A stretch of DNA of 50,425 nt from Bremia lactucae. Taxonomy: Eukaryota; Oomycota; Peronosporomycetes; Peronosporales; Peronosporaceae. The notes beneath the pieces were generated by a model that ran no database searches, was not told the origin of the DNA, and saw nothing but the letters and a program-made list of their open reading frames with translations. The first letter of the stretch is position 1; the number at the start of each line of letters is the position of its first letter. Location of the stretch: the NCBI RefSeq assembly GCF_004359215.1, contig NC_090615.1:6410321-6460745 (forward strand). Direction: 5' to 3'. Both the position numbers and the translations under genes were made by a program. Positions 10,752 to 21,203 of the stretch are shown piece by piece.

Positions 10752-11580
10752 TTGCGTTTATTGGATTATCAGATAAATGCATCCGATAATACTTTTTTAA
10801 TATTTACCGGCTTTATATCGATCGTCATCCGATCGATACACAACACGCAACGGCATATTGTATTTCACAGCCCTTGCAGGCGACACTCCATCCCAAATCC
10901 CAATGATTTGCGCTTGCGCATCATGTATGAGCGTCACGATGCACCAATAACTGGGCATCGTGGACGTGAGAAAACTTAACTCACAGTAAGTCGCGACTTT
11001 TATTGGCCCCGCCAGTATCAGTTTATGCGCAAGTACGTTCGTGCTTGCGAAGTATGTCAACGGGTGAAGCCCAGCCCTTCATCCCGTGCACCTCTCCAAC
11101 CTCTACAACTTCCAGCAGAGTGTTGGCAGTCCGTATCTGTGGACTTCGTCTTCGGATTTCCCGAAAACGACCACAAAAATAATGGAATCCTTGTTTTTGT
11201 AGACAGATTCAGCAAGATGGTGCACCTTGCTGCGGTACCAGAGTCGATTACGGCTCCGGGTTGTGCCCGTGTCTTTATCGACACGGTATTCAAATTCCAC
11301 GGTTTACTCCGTGAACTGGTCTCGGATAGAGATCCACCGTTATCGGCGGAGTTTGGCAATCCGTATTCTGATCTCTCGGAACACGGCTGACTATGTCAAC
11401 ATCCGATCACCCAGAAACGGATAATCAAACAGCGTCCTCGAAGAGATACTTCGAGGTTACGTCCAATCGTATCCGAATTGGAGCGAGTTTTTACCGATGG
11501 TCGAATTCGCCATCAATAATTCGGTGCATGCGTCTACAACGCATACACCGTTCTTTGTGAATGGCTTACGCCATCCTCGC
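10752..11580 (+). pseudogene. Ty3/gypsy integrase, zinc and catalytic domains (family C, copy 1)
   Basis: The H2C2 region is represented by RIMYERHDAPITGHRGREKT (H..H part) and MRKYVRACEVCQRVKPSPSS (C..C part, 11,025-11,085). The DDE core follows: VSVDFVFGFPENDHKN with the first Asp at about 11,142, and ELVSDRDPPLSAEF with the second Asp at about 11,325. The block carrying the catalytic Glu is damaged: the sequence reads DNQTAS where intact copies have DxQTERxN. Downstream words FLPMVEFAINNS and HTPFFVNGLRHPR (11,490-11,580) complete the core. Stops and small deletions make it nonfunctional. Confidence 0.8.
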
Positions 11581-11919
11581 ATACCGACCCAATTAGAGGG
11601 ATCCTCTAGTCTAAGGGGGGGGGACTCGCAGGAGCAAAACCAATTCTGGCTCATGCTCAACACGCGTCGAAAATAACAACGACGCGAGTGATGTCAATGT
11701 CGAAGAAAACGACATCGAAAATGAGATTGATCTCATGGCAGTACGCACTAAGCGTACTGAAAAAGACAAAACAAATGAGTTAGCGGAAGAGTTTCTGCTA
11801 ACTCGAGAATCAATTATCCGTTTCGTTCAGGATTCTATTGCTAACGCAGTGGACCGACAGAAATGGAATGCAGACAAACATGGAAGAGCAAATGTTAATT
11901 CATTCAAATTAATGATCTA
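11581..11919 (+). pseudogene. Integrase linker, decayed
   Basis: Continuation of the family C integrase. RTKRTEKDKTNELAEEFLL and ESIIRFVQDSIANAVDRQK (11,740-11,860) are the pre-C-terminal helix region, which is also visible at 26,170-26,300 in the second copy. A run of nine Gs near 11,617 lies next to a frame change. Confidence 0.6.
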
Positions 11920-12720
11920 GTGCTACTCTCTACGGTAAACTTACCTAAACGATTAGTCACTAATGTGGGTAGCATTAAACTACTACCCAAGTTCATTGGG
12001 CCTTTCCGTGTACTGCATCGAAGAGGCAATGCGTACACAATAGAATTGCGACGTAGGATGCGAACGCATCCTACGTTTTACGTTGGTCGGCTCCGGCCGT
12101 ACCATCAGTACGCGGCTTCTTCCGAGGACGGATTTGACCACTCTTTACAAGAATACCCAAAAGATTATTGTGATCGCGAACCAGATTTTCATGTTGAACC
12201 TGAAGTTTCTCAGGCCGGTTTCGAAGATCCTCGAAGCTACGATGAGCTGACGACAGCTCATCGCGGACAGCATGATACTTCCGCTCGTACTCCAACAAGG
12301 AGTACGCACTCTTCGAACGGTCTTCCAACCGCTCGATATGGTGAGCCTGCACCGTCTGCTCCAACGAGCGACGCTTACCGCGCTCGTGGTCAAGTCCCTC
12401 CTCCAAATCATGGAGGAAGCGATCGAGTTTGTCGACCATCGACACTAGATCCGACACATGGGTCGGATTTAATTTTCACTCCTCCGCCACAACCATTGGT
12501 GAATTTCCAAGGCTGTCAACGTTTCCTTGTGGAACGTATACTCCGTGATGTGAAGGGGTAGCGAACAAGTTATCTTGTTCGCTGGTGCGGTTTACAACCT
12601 TCACATGACAGCAGGGAGCCTCGTTCCCAGCTGGTTGTTGACGTTGAGAGCCTCGTCCGTCAGTATGACGAGACCCATCCAATGGATCATAAGGTCTATC
12701 AGAAAACACGCGCCTCTGGC
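11920..12720 (+). pseudogene. Integrase C-terminal domain plus chromodomain, split by TAG
   Basis: The frame opens with the integrase C-terminal GPF/Y module (KLLPKFIGPFRVLHRRGNAY, then MRTHPTFYVGRLRPY, to about 12,105). A proline/serine/threonine-rich linker of about 130 residues follows, then PLVNFQGCQRFLVERILRD and, after a TAG at 12,559-12,561, the same frame continues RTSYLVRWCGLQPSHDSREP and LVRQYDETHP. This is a chromodomain (family pattern VE.IL...RG...YLVRWKGY....TWEP...L), which tethers chromovirus integrases to modified histones. Only the one in-frame stop separates the two halves; the next stop is near 12,770. It is the best-preserved coding piece of this copy. Confidence 0.8.
12071..12439 (-). 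CDS. Possible antisense coiled-coil ORF across the integrase-chromodomain linker
   Basis: Opposite the linker, a minus-strand ORF of about 122 codons starts at an ATG at 12,439 (an upstream in-frame GTG lies at 12,457). It reads as a charged, leucine-spaced helix: VDKLDRFLHDLEEGLDHER, then QAHHIERLEDRSKSAYSLL, HRSFEDLRNRPEKLQVQHEN, ending in a basic tail PRKKPR. The sense linker is low-complexity S/T/P/R, which is often what the complement of a real helix looks like, but the sense strand here also encodes conserved integrase and chromodomain ends. Translation is unproven. The second family C copy does not keep a clear equivalent. It may be a chance open frame. Confidence 0.3.
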   Translation of the reverse strand: MVDKLDRFLHDLEEGLDHERGKRRSLEQTVQAHHIERLEDRSKSAYSLLEYERKYHAVRDELSSAHRSFEDLRNRPEKLQVQHENLVRDHNNLLGILVKSGQIRPRKKPRTDGTAGADQRKT

Positions 12721-13690
12721 GCCTGTAAATCGATGGCAAAACGTCAATCTCATCGCGCATCTCGATAGAGATGCGAGCCCTTCCCCTGGATCACTGGTGA
12801 CCCGGCGAGGACGCCGGAGGAGATCGCTGCCCGCGACGCTCTTCATGAGCATTACCTTACGCCGAAGGTAATGACGCGAAGCCAGTATCTGACGCGTTTA
12901 CGTGATCAAGCTTGTGGGGCTTCGGTGACCTGCATGAGAAAGATTCTGATCGTTTTGTTTCCAAACGAAACAAGGAGTGAAAACGAAGTCTCATTTGAGA
13001 ACTGGGTTCACCGGGCCCGCAAACTCCGTAATATCTGGAATATCAGAGAGTCTGCGGATTAAGGTGAAGCTTCGCTTCGACTTCGCTAAGCTTTAGGCCA
13101 AAGGCCAGTTACGTTCAGCATTTATGCCACAAAACGAAGTAAGGCTAGCCGATATTTCAGTGCTACGGTTGACCGTACAACCAAGGATCGAAGCCGCACT
13201 GAGGCTTTAGATCCACCTAATCCCACGTTTAGTAGTGGGAAGCGACGTTTGACGCGAGTTGACCCTCAGCTTGGAGCTCAAAAATGTCAACGTTGTACGG
13301 GCAATCTTGCCGAAGAGGTACCTCGAACTCCCAAGAGTTTTTGGAAGAGGGTTACCCTAGCCACTTCACCAGATACTAGTATTGACCCTCACGACGACGT
13401 CGCTTTAAAAGTTTCTCCACATGAAACTGAAGGTTTCCCCGCGCATCAAGCGGTGCGGGAGGGGGCCGAAATTTCGGCGGAAGCATTTGATGCTCAACGA
13501 CACGAGGTGCAACTTCTTCGTGAGGTCCTTGCTCGGGTTGGGAGCTCTTTTGAGGCGGTTCGGGCGTCTTTCGCCGAAATCGCTTTTACCACGTAAAGAG
13601 GGCCAGTTGGATATCCTGGTGAGGATGCAACAATCTGCGGCACGACCGCCTGTCTCGGCGCAAGCGCCTTCAAGTCCAAGTGGGAAGGGT
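12721..13690 (+). mobile_element. Post-chromodomain region of family C element
   Basis: Sequence downstream of the chromodomain, up to the inverted element that starts near 13,700. Several short plus-strand frames are open (12,871-13,062, 13,249-13,596). The latter ends in a helix-like tract (EAFDAQRHEVQLLREVLARV). I cannot assign a domain. By position it would be the 3' internal region of the retroelement; no LTR was found before the next element begins. Confidence 0.4.
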
Positions 13691-13700
13691 CCCGATATGG

Positions 13701-13961
13701 CTAAAGCAAGCCAACGTAAAACACTGGATGTGTACGCAGCTTGTTGGGAAGGTTTAGCGTATAAGCTAGGCCCTTCTTGGCCACGAACGTAAATGGTCCA
13801 ATAAAGCGCGGGCGAAATTTGGTCTTGAAGACCGCGGATACCAAGTTGGTAGGTAGGTTCTTAGCGTTTAGTAAAACTCGGTCTCCGACCATATACGAAT
13901 TAATACAGTTTCTGCTTTTGGCATCTGCTTCTTGTTTTTGTTTGTCTTGGCTATCAGCCAT
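13701..13961 (-). pseudogene. Integrase C-terminal module (family A, copy 4)
   Basis: The minus-strand translation reads NSYMVGDRVLLNAKNLPTN, then TKFRPRFIGPFTFVAKKG and LRTHPVFYVGLL, the standard GPF module of Ty3/gypsy integrases. It is the 3' end of a minus-strand pol that can be followed upward to 15,806. It meets plus-strand family C sequence near 13,690. Confidence 0.75.
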
Positions 13962-13964
13962 CGT

Positions 13965-14730
13965 ATCTCTTACATGTCTTAAGATACTAAATCGCGTCGC
14001 GAGAAACTCGCTTACTTGTTTCCGAACGGTAACAGGGCTGATATCAGCAAGCCTATCGGCCGATTCTCCCCCACCAAGCCCTTAACCCTGCAGTGGTATC
14101 GTTAATGGAACGCGCGGTTGGTAAGACCGTTTACATAGAACACAGTATAGCCTGTAGAGGCATGAACAGCGTCATTGAACGCAAACTCCACTACTGGGAG
14201 CATTGAGCTCCAGCGCTTTGGTGTCTGAGCACACACGCTGCGTTAAACGTCTTCAATGACGCGATTGACAAGTTCAGTTCGACCATCGGTCTGTGGATGG
14301 TCCGCAGTGGACATCTCCAATCTGGTTATAAGCACTCGGAAAATTGATTTCCAGATTTACCCGTAAAATCGGGGATCCCGATCAGAGATAATTGCCACTG
14401 GCAAACCATGTTTTCGAAACACGCGATCGATGAACAGCTTAGCTGTACCGTCTCCATCAATGGAATCTGGCACGGCTGCTTAGTAAGCCATTTTGCTCAA
14501 ACGGTCAACAAAGACCACTATACCGGAGTTACCGGCTGAATCTTTCGGTAGCCCAAAGACGAAATCCATACTAATGGACTCCCACAATCCTATGGGGACG
14601 GGAAGACTCGCCAGTGGCGCAGCAGCATGTGTCGAGGGTTTAATCCGTTGGCACGTTTCGCATGTGCGAATATATGTGCTGACCCATTTTTAAAGTTTGG
14701 GCCACCGACTCTGGCCTATGAAGCCGTAGG
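13965..14730 (-). pseudogene. Integrase catalytic core (family A, copy 4)
   Basis: In minus-strand order: SISMDFVFGLPKD (first catalytic Asp, complement of about 14,555-14,580), VAIISDRDPRF (second Asp, about 14,370-14,400) and TADHPQTDGRTEL (catalytic Glu, about 14,275-14,310). All three catalytic residues appear retained, although the frame between them is interrupted. It lies between the zinc domain (14,738-14,950) and the GPF module (13,701-13,961) in the correct order. Confidence 0.75.
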
Positions 14731-14737
14731 TCTTTTC

Positions 14738-14970
14738 TCAAGCGAGATGACCACCAAGGACAGTATCGTGTGCCTCATATTGGATCCGGTACTTCACCTC
14801 CTCATCATGAGGAACAATGACACGCGGAGGGTCCGCGATGTTTGTGCAACAGGTTGTTATCGATAGAAATCGATGTAACCTTGCACGCAAACGTGCCGCC
14901 AATTTAATACCCAATTTGAGTCCTATAACGCTCGTAGCAGAGCTGCACACTGTTTATCCTTGGCGTAAGC
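14738..14970 (-). pseudogene. Integrase zinc-binding N-terminal region (family A, copy 4)
   Basis: Minus-strand words DPPRVIVPHDEEVKYRIQYE and AHDTVLGGHLA are the sequence that precedes and enters the HHCC zinc-binding domain of gypsy integrases. The same block occurs on the plus strand at 35,415-35,640. It links RNase H (above 14,980) to the integrase core. Confidence 0.7.
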
Positions 14971-14979
14971 CGAACTGAT

Positions 14980-15806
14980 TAATTCAGGAATAGGTGACGA
15001 GATAGTCGTTGAATGAGAATCTCATAATCCGGCCTGCGTGATAACGCGTCGGCCAAAGCATTTTGCTTGCCGGGCTTATACTTCACCACGAAGTTGGATT
15101 CCGCAAAAAAAGATAGTTATCGGGCCATTTTCTGTGAGAGATGGGGCGACTTAGTCGCCGTGCGCAATGATGTGTGATCTGTAAAAATCACAAACGGCTT
15201 AGAGCCGAGTGGATGACCTCTGAATTTGACGAGAGCATACTTCATAACAAGGAACTCTTTGTCATGAACTGGGTAGTTCTTTTCCGCAGCTTTAAGCTTT
15301 TTAGACTCGAACGCAATAACACGTTGATGCCCATCAACATCTGTTTGTAACAGAGCACTGCCAATGGCAAAATCTGATGCGTCAAAGACGATACTGAAAG
15401 GCCAATTTGGGTTTGGCAGTACCAGAATCGGGGCATGGATAAGACTACCCTTAACTGCTCGAAAAGCATTATTTTCGGTGCTAGTCCAGCACCATTCTAT
15501 ATCTTTCTTTAGGAGTTTAGATAATGGCCTAGCCATATCAGCGTAATTTTTGCTATATTTGTGTAAATAATTGGCGAGACCCAACCACTTAAGCAAATCC
15601 TTTTGGTTTTTAGGAACCGGCCAATCTACTATGGCTTTTACCTTAGCGGAATCGCTCTAAGGCATCGCTTTCCAATGAAGTTTTCTAAAGAAGGAATTTC
15701 GTCTGCGCCAAAAATGCATTTAGATGCATTGGCATACAATTTTTTTGTGCGCATGCATTCGAGCACTGCTCGCAAATGGTCTAAATGGTTTTCCATATCC
15801 GACCGA
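14980..15806 (-). pseudogene. RT thumb and RNase H (family A, copy 4)
   Basis: The minus-strand frame 15,596-15,117 is continuous for 159 codons: WLGLANYLHKYSKNYADMA and RPLSKLLKKDIEWCWT (RT connection), then PNWPFSIVFDASDFAIGSAL (RNase H first Asp), AFESKKLKAAEKNYPVHDKE (with the catalytic Glu and the HDKE motif), YALVKFRGHPLG, and FVIFTDHTSLRT (third acidic residue). It is the best-kept RNase H in the window. Upstream, RT words YANASKCIFGADEIPS run to the gap at 15,807. Confidence 0.8.
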
Positions 15807-15906
15807 NNNNNNNNNNNNNNNNNNNNNNNNNNNNNNNNNNNNNNNNNNNNNNNNNNNNNNNNNNNNNNNNNNNNNNNNNNNNNNNNNNNNNNNNNNNNNN
15901 NNNNNN
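15807..15906. other. Assembly gap (100 N)
   Basis: A run of exactly 100 N. RT of a family A copy lies on its left and integrase of a family C copy on its right, both on the minus strand, so the two sides are not adjacent parts of one element. Confidence 0.99.
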
Positions 15907-16430
15907 AACATGAACACGAGCACAGCCTCTGACTGTGCTCGACCCCCGAACTGCAACAACATGTATCATTTTGCTGAACGATCAAAACTCAGACACCAGT
16001 ATTCTTGTTGTTGTCTTCGAGAATTCCGAAGATTACGCCCATACATGGGGACTGTAAGCACTCTGCCGGAACAGGCGGGGGTTATCATGGGGCACGGGGC
16101 AAAGCACTGGGCTTCTCCTGTTGATAAACTTCGTAAGCACGTATGTACTTGGGACAATTAAGGCCAGTAGAACTCGCGGCTTATCGTGAAATAAGTTTTC
16201 TCACGTCCACGATGGCAACTTATTGGTGCATCACGACACTTTACATGATGCGTTAACGCAAATACCTATGGTGGGAATGACGACACGAAGTGTGTCGCCA
16301 GCAACGGCTGTGAAGTACAGTAAATTGTTGCGCGTTGTGTATCGATCTATTCATGGTCGAGACCATTTCGACAATCAATTCAAAATCTATTTGTGATGGA
16401 CGTATAAGATAACCCATCAACCCTTTAAGA
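15907..16430 (-). pseudogene. Integrase fragment (family C, copy 3)
   Basis: Aligns inverted with 11,025-11,250 and 25,370-25,600 of the other family C copies. Minus-strand words near 16,000-16,160 include SGRVLTVPMYGRNLRNSRRQ, where the better copy has VDFVFGFPENDHKN, so the catalytic region is altered. It runs leftward into the assembly gap. Confidence 0.6.
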
Positions 16431-16432
16431 GC

Positions 16433-17860
16433 CTAATCTTGATAAAAGGCTTTTTTAACTCCCTCAATCAATGTTGACGACGAAATACATATAAGTGCAA
16501 CATTGGGCTCATGCTCACTGTAGATTGAGCTTATTCTCACAGATGTTTGCGCAGCCGGCTCAAAATTGAGCTGATGCGAAAGGACATCAGCGACGAAATT
16601 AAATAGACCTGCTTTGTATTCCACGGAGAAGTTATACTCCGCGAAGAAACAACCATCTGGCCATTTTTTAAAAGTTGTGTTCTGTTTACATCAGTGCGAA
16701 AAAACGCATGGTCCGTATAAAATATGAACGGTCTGTCTCCCAGATATAGACCCTAAACTTTGCTACAAACATTTCATGGCAAGGAATTACTTGTCATCAT
16801 TGGGTAATTGCGTCCATCTGGTCAAAGCTGAGGCGACTGATAGCAGCCGAAGTACTCTGCGCTGTCCATGGCATATCGCATTAACGCACAAACGATTGCA
16901 AAATCGCTGGCGCAACAAACCACGCAAAATCGTTCGTGTTCTGATGCGCAATCACCAAAATTGGCGATTGCATAAAGCTTTGCTTGATACCCTTAAAAGA
17001 ACGCTGACAATCAGCCGTCCATGACCACTGAACAGTCTCCTTCAACAAATAAAAAATATGTACTGTCATTTCGGCATAAGTGCAAGAGTACTTATGTAAG
17101 TACGCTGCTAAGCCGAGAAATTCTCGAAGTCCATGTACATCGACTGGCACAGACCATTCGGCGATCGCTTAATCGCGGGAAGGAGCTTACACCGTGTTTA
17201 CCCACGATACACCCATGAAGTGGTATATTAATTGCAGCGAATAAACACTTCTTGAGATTTGCACACAGTTTATGCTTACACCGTAAGTGTAAAACATTTT
17301 GGACGTGGGTAAGATATACTTCAACGCCCGACTTTCTGCTCATGGCTCTGCTATGAACGAAGACGTCATCAAAATAACTCCGCGCGAAATCCCGAAGCGA
17401 GCTCAACAGATTGATTACAATCTTTTAAATGTCGCAGGGGGCATTACTGAGACCTTGTGGCATAAATAGCCACTCCCATAGCATTCCAATTAGGGTGCAC
17501 ACTGCTGTGAACGCGATATACTGTTCCAGCATAAGTATCAGACAGAACCCACCATCAGAGTTACTAACGAAAAAATAGCACTCTTTGGTAGGATCCGTCA
17601 ATGATTACGTCTCTTTGAGGTATCGGTGGTTGAGCCAACACTATTGCAGCTTTCAACTTATTATGCGACTGCACAATTCGCCACCCCCTGTTGCTAATGC
17701 TCATAGAAGGATGGAGAGCTATGCGGGTGAGTTGATTCCCTCTCATGGCTTGCTGCAAAGTGATCGGCAAAGAGTGGTCATTGCCTCGTGAACAAGTATT
17801 ATTGATCGAATTTGTCAATCAATATTACTTGTTCACGAAGCAATGGCCACTAGTTTTTTT
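16433..17860 (-). pseudogene. RT and RNase H (family C, copy 3)
   Basis: In minus-strand order: RT N-terminal scraps near 17,820-17,640 (HSHKLKAAIVLAQPPIP-type word), then DFARSYFDDVFVHSRAMS at about 17,380-17,330, which keeps the catalytic YFDD motif, then KHKLCANLKKCLFAAINIP and VGKHG (thumb), VHGLREFLGLAAYLHKYSCT (connection), WSWTADCQRSFKGIKQSF and SPILVIAHQN (RNase H start) and VEYKAGLFNFVADVLSHQL near 16,600 (RNase H end). Frames change several times. Confidence 0.75.
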
Positions 17861-17999
17861 AATCTGGTACTAGGTCGATTTTGGGTCGAGTGCCTATATC
17901 CTAAAGCATCTCGTACGGTACGGATTCAGCAAATGCATCGTTGAGTTTGCTCAAATAGATATACATAGGATTTGTCTTTTAGAACTCCCATGATTGGGA

Positions 18000-18500
18000 C
18001 GTTCCATCCAAGTCTTCTCATCAAGAGCACTTTCGTCCATGGATGAGCTGCTAAGAACCCGTTTGTTCTCAGGAAATACTATTGTCGACCGAATATCGGC
18101 CACGTAATTGTCATTTGTGACGAGCACGCATATCTGCTTGACTTGCCACTACGTAAATCACGCAAGAACTGTTTCGATTCTAGCGTAGGTGATTGAGTTA
18201 TCTGCGAAGTCAACCTCGGAGGGCGCTCATTAATCAGGTGTATAAGCACCCCTCGAGAATGCTATCACGCAACGCGTGATAGGTTTACTCATTTGTGAAA
18301 CCTTCAAAAGAGAGCGATCGAACGCATAAGATAGAACGTAGGCGGGCCAGCCATGGGGGGCATGCCGTTCAATCTGAACACAGCTGAACAACATGCGGCC
18401 ATAGCCGAGTTCATACAACAAGAACTCGATGGGACCGAAGTAGCCTTGCTTCACCAGCAAGCTCTCAACGCGCAGAGGTGTTGACACGTAGATCTGTTGA
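18000..18500 (-). repeat. Family C leader block, copy 3
   Basis: The reverse complement matches 9,110-9,560: for example gagttcatacaac, the ctatcacgcaacgcgtgataggtttactcatttg tract, and the sequence ggccacgtaattgtcatttgtgac. Same strand as the pol remnant to its left. The minus ORF at 18,230-18,487 includes LLYELGYGRMLFSCVQ, a phrase also present in the other copies (for example YELGYGRMLFSLVQRIAWLQ at 23,277). Its role is unknown. Confidence 0.6.
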
Positions 18501-18539
18501 GACAGATGCTGCTAGCAGACCGTAGATCATAGTGTGAAT

Positions 18540-18650
18540 CACACCCAAATGGTGGGTTTAATTATTTTCCTTAAAGTGATTGATCATTCCCTTAAGTACA
18601 CAAAATGTACTTAATGGGTATTGTGAAACATAGGCAACTTTAGTCCGTTA
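18540..18650 (-). repeat. Truncated family E LTR, inverted
   Basis: The reverse complement starts TGTAACGGACTAAAGTTGCC and continues through ttaagtacattttgtgtacttaaggg and aaacccaccatttgggtgtgattcacac, matching the first 110 bp of the LTRs at 18,764 and 41,077. It flanks the minus-strand family C pol, so family C may share the E-type LTR. Confidence 0.6.
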
Positions 18651-18763
18651 CATGCGACCTTCTATCGATTGGCGTCGAATGAGCCATAGTAAACCAAGGA
18701 TGACATATGACAAATTTGATGTCGTCAAAATCCAGTATAAAGAAACCTTGAAGTCTTAGCTAC

Positions 18764-19290
18764 AGTAACGGGCTAAAGTTGCCCTAATGATAAACAGTCC
18801 CGTTAAGTACACTTTGTGCACTTAAGGGGATGGTCAATTACTTAAATAAAGTAATCAGACCCACCACTCGGGACTGGTTCACATTTGGGACCAACCCTTG
18901 TGTATGTGATGCACATATGTGCATTCACATTAGGAGGGATGACGCCTAGCGTATCCGTTACGCGAGGTATCTAAAAAGATACACTCGCAATACATATTAG
19001 TGTTATCTACAGAGATGACATTTTTAATTGGTAAAAATATGTATTCATATTCAATGCGATTAAATAAATCAGTCTGAAAACTACTTTCAACTTAGTAAGT
19101 GCGCAAGAGGAGCCGAATGACCGCCCTCATGACGACACTTAACCAGAGTACTTAGCGCGTTGGATGAGGACGCTAACACGCCCACCACAACTACCTCACT
19201 GCAAACAAGAAAAGCTGGTTTAACCGCTTCCTCGCTATGCTAGGGTGTGTCCACGTAGAGCGTGGCCGCACTACGACGTGCCCGCCTACA
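18764..19290 (+). repeat. 5' LTR of family E element
   Basis: Matches the solo LTR at 41,077-41,817 across its length (ggctaaagttgccctaatg, ggttcacatttgggaccaacccttgtgtatgtgatgcac, attcacattaggagggatg, gcgcaagagg, gctagggtgtgt). It ends gcctaca at 19,290, which equals the end of both duplicated units in the solo copy. Length is 527 bp. The first two bases are mutated from TG. An ORF drawn from 19,237 begins inside the LTR, so that start is not the Gag start. Confidence 0.75.
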
Positions 19291-20285
19291 CTTGTAGCAC
19301 TTAAAATCCTTTCCACGACCCGCATCTCTGCGTGTCTAAGGGAGGATAAGCCTCAACATCGAAAAGTCTCATTTCCCCACATCACCAAACATCAACGGGA
19401 GGTAGCAGGGCATATCGCGCAGGGACTTCGTAAACAAACCCAGGCCAGGCTCCTGGGTAGTCCTCCTGAGCAACATGTTGCTCAGTTGGAGCAGTTTGAG
19501 GCATTCGTGCTCGGACAGTGGAAAGCCGCGTCCAAGGTACAGGGCCATGCTGCGGCAAAGTCCGTCACTCAGACTCAAGATGAGCTGAGGCATGAGCAGG
19601 CTCGGAGCGAGGCTCCCAACAGGACTGTTGAGATGCTCTCTGCCCGGCCGCATCAGCCGAGGCCCATTCGGATGGACCCGCCCAAGTTCGATGAAACTGC
19701 AGCGCACACGATTGTCCACAGGCTGTTAGCCGTGGAGCAATCCGGTGTCACCCAGCTCATCGAAGACGACAGCCGGATGAAGTCCAACAACATGTCGCAC
19801 CTGCGCGGTAAGCTCTCAGAGTGGGCTTACGCAGCGCTTATAACGGACAGAAAGGCGTTCGATATTCAAGGAAAAGATTCGCGCCATGTACCAGCCGCCG
19901 AACAACGAAGTGTTCCTTCAGACGCACTTCATTGGGGCGCGACAGGCCAAGCGATCTCTGCAATAGTATCTGCAAGAAATGCGCTCGTTGTCGGCGTCCA
20001 TAACCGTAGGTCCGATTCCGGAGCACATTAAGGTGCTCACGTTTATGAACGGACTACGGCATGGCCCATCGCGACAGGCCCTTTTCAGAAAGGTACCGTC
20101 GACGATGGAAGAGGCAATCCAAATGGCCTTAGTTAAAGAGCAATCCTACAATAGTGCTTCGGCGACAGCTTGGTATAAGCCGTCGGCCGAGAGGTCGGAT
20201 GCCACTCCCATGGAGCTAGGAAATGCAGACGTTGTCTGTTTAAATGCGGCAAGCGCGGCCATATGATGGCTCGCTGCTTTGCCAG
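19291..20285 (+). pseudogene. Gag of family E element, frameshifted
   Basis: Gag packages the element RNA. A coiled region (EQFEAFVLGQWKAASKVQG, then QTQDELRHEQARSEAPNRTV) is followed by PIRMDPPKFDETAAHTIVHR and LEDDSR/MSHLRGKLSEWAYAAL (19,660-19,850), the Ty3/gypsy capsid pattern P.KFdG...W......L.G.A..W. A frame change near 19,880-19,980 leads to GPIPEHIKVLTFMNGLRHGP and TMEEAIQMALVKEQSYNSAS. A CCHC knuckle relic, C..xC-GKRGH-MMAR-C, lies at about 20,236-20,278 but in another frame. At least two frameshifts break the gene. Confidence 0.75.
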
Positions 20286-20559
20286 GGTCCCTGCTGGGGC
20301 GAAGATGCCCAGCAAGAGGACTCCTTTCCCAATGGGTGATGGCAAGAACCAGCGTGCGAGATGCATGAGTTCTGCATCGACCACTGAGGGGTCGGGAAAT
20401 GCAGGATCGCAGTAGGGGCGGGATGCCCTTCTGACGCGGACTCTGAAGCTACCCCTAAGTTCAAAGTTGTGGAACAAATGGGTAGCATAATCCCTGAGGT
20501 CTTATAGTTTTGGACCTCCACCCTTCTGGTCTATTGCGCTCAAGTACGAGGCTATGACC

Positions 20560-20910
20560 AGGTGGTGACCCTTCTAATAGATTTGGGTGCGTCACAAAAC
20601 TTCGTAAAACTCGCGGCTCTAAGAAAGTGGCCGGCGATTGTTCAGTCGCTTTGCCAGGATGGCAAAGCGAGAAGAGGTGATCGTTCATTTAGCGAACGGC
20701 GCGCTCGTTAAGTCTGAGGGAGTTCAGGTAGAACTTGCATTTTGCTTTAGTGACTTCTCTTGTAAAGAGAAGTTCATAGAGCTAGGTATGGAGAGTCCGT
20801 ATGACCACATCCTAGGCATGTCATTATTGGCAAAACGCCAACCATCGATAACCTGGCGTACACGCACAGTTGCGAACCTACGCAGAACACCGGAAAGGAT
20901 GTGCTCCTAC
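20560..20910 (+). pseudogene. Protease of family E element
   Basis: LIDLGASQNFVKLAALRKW near 20,575-20,630 is the retropepsin active site with Leu in place of Ser/Thr (D-L-G-A-S). Downstream FARMAKREEVIVHLANGALV and YDHILGMSLLAKRQPSITW (about 20,800-20,850) give the flap and the second conserved block. Stops interrupt the segment between 20,540 and 20,640. Confidence 0.7.
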
Positions 20911-21203
20911 GAGAGGCGTTTGCAATCTATTTCGTGTCGAACACAGTTGAAGGGGTGCGTTGACGGGATGTCAAACGTCGTTAATTCATACCCAGCTCGT
21001 GGAGACTACGGTAGTGAAAAGGGCAATGACGAGTAGTCATGTATCCCATAGTCCTGCAGAGCCGAGAGCCTGTGGCAGTAGATAGCGAGCTGACAGGAAG
21101 TGAAGCGTCGCATGAATTGGCACGGTGCCTATAGCCTGGTGCGATTGGAAGGGCTGCATTAGCCAGGAGAGCAACGGCACCCGCTTCTCAGACAAAAGTC
21201 GAA

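Noticed and set aside
11600..11620. Polylinker-like string ggatcctctagtc
   Set aside because: It resembles a cloning-vector site, but it sits in frame within the integrase region (after HTPFFVNGLRHPR) and matches the expected protein there. No other vector sequence flanks it.
15603..16161. ORFs spanning the N run
   Set aside because: They are drawn through unknown bases and join two different elements.
19237..19290. Gag start at 19,237
   Set aside because: This start lies inside the LTR, which ends at 19,290; the true Gag start must be downstream.
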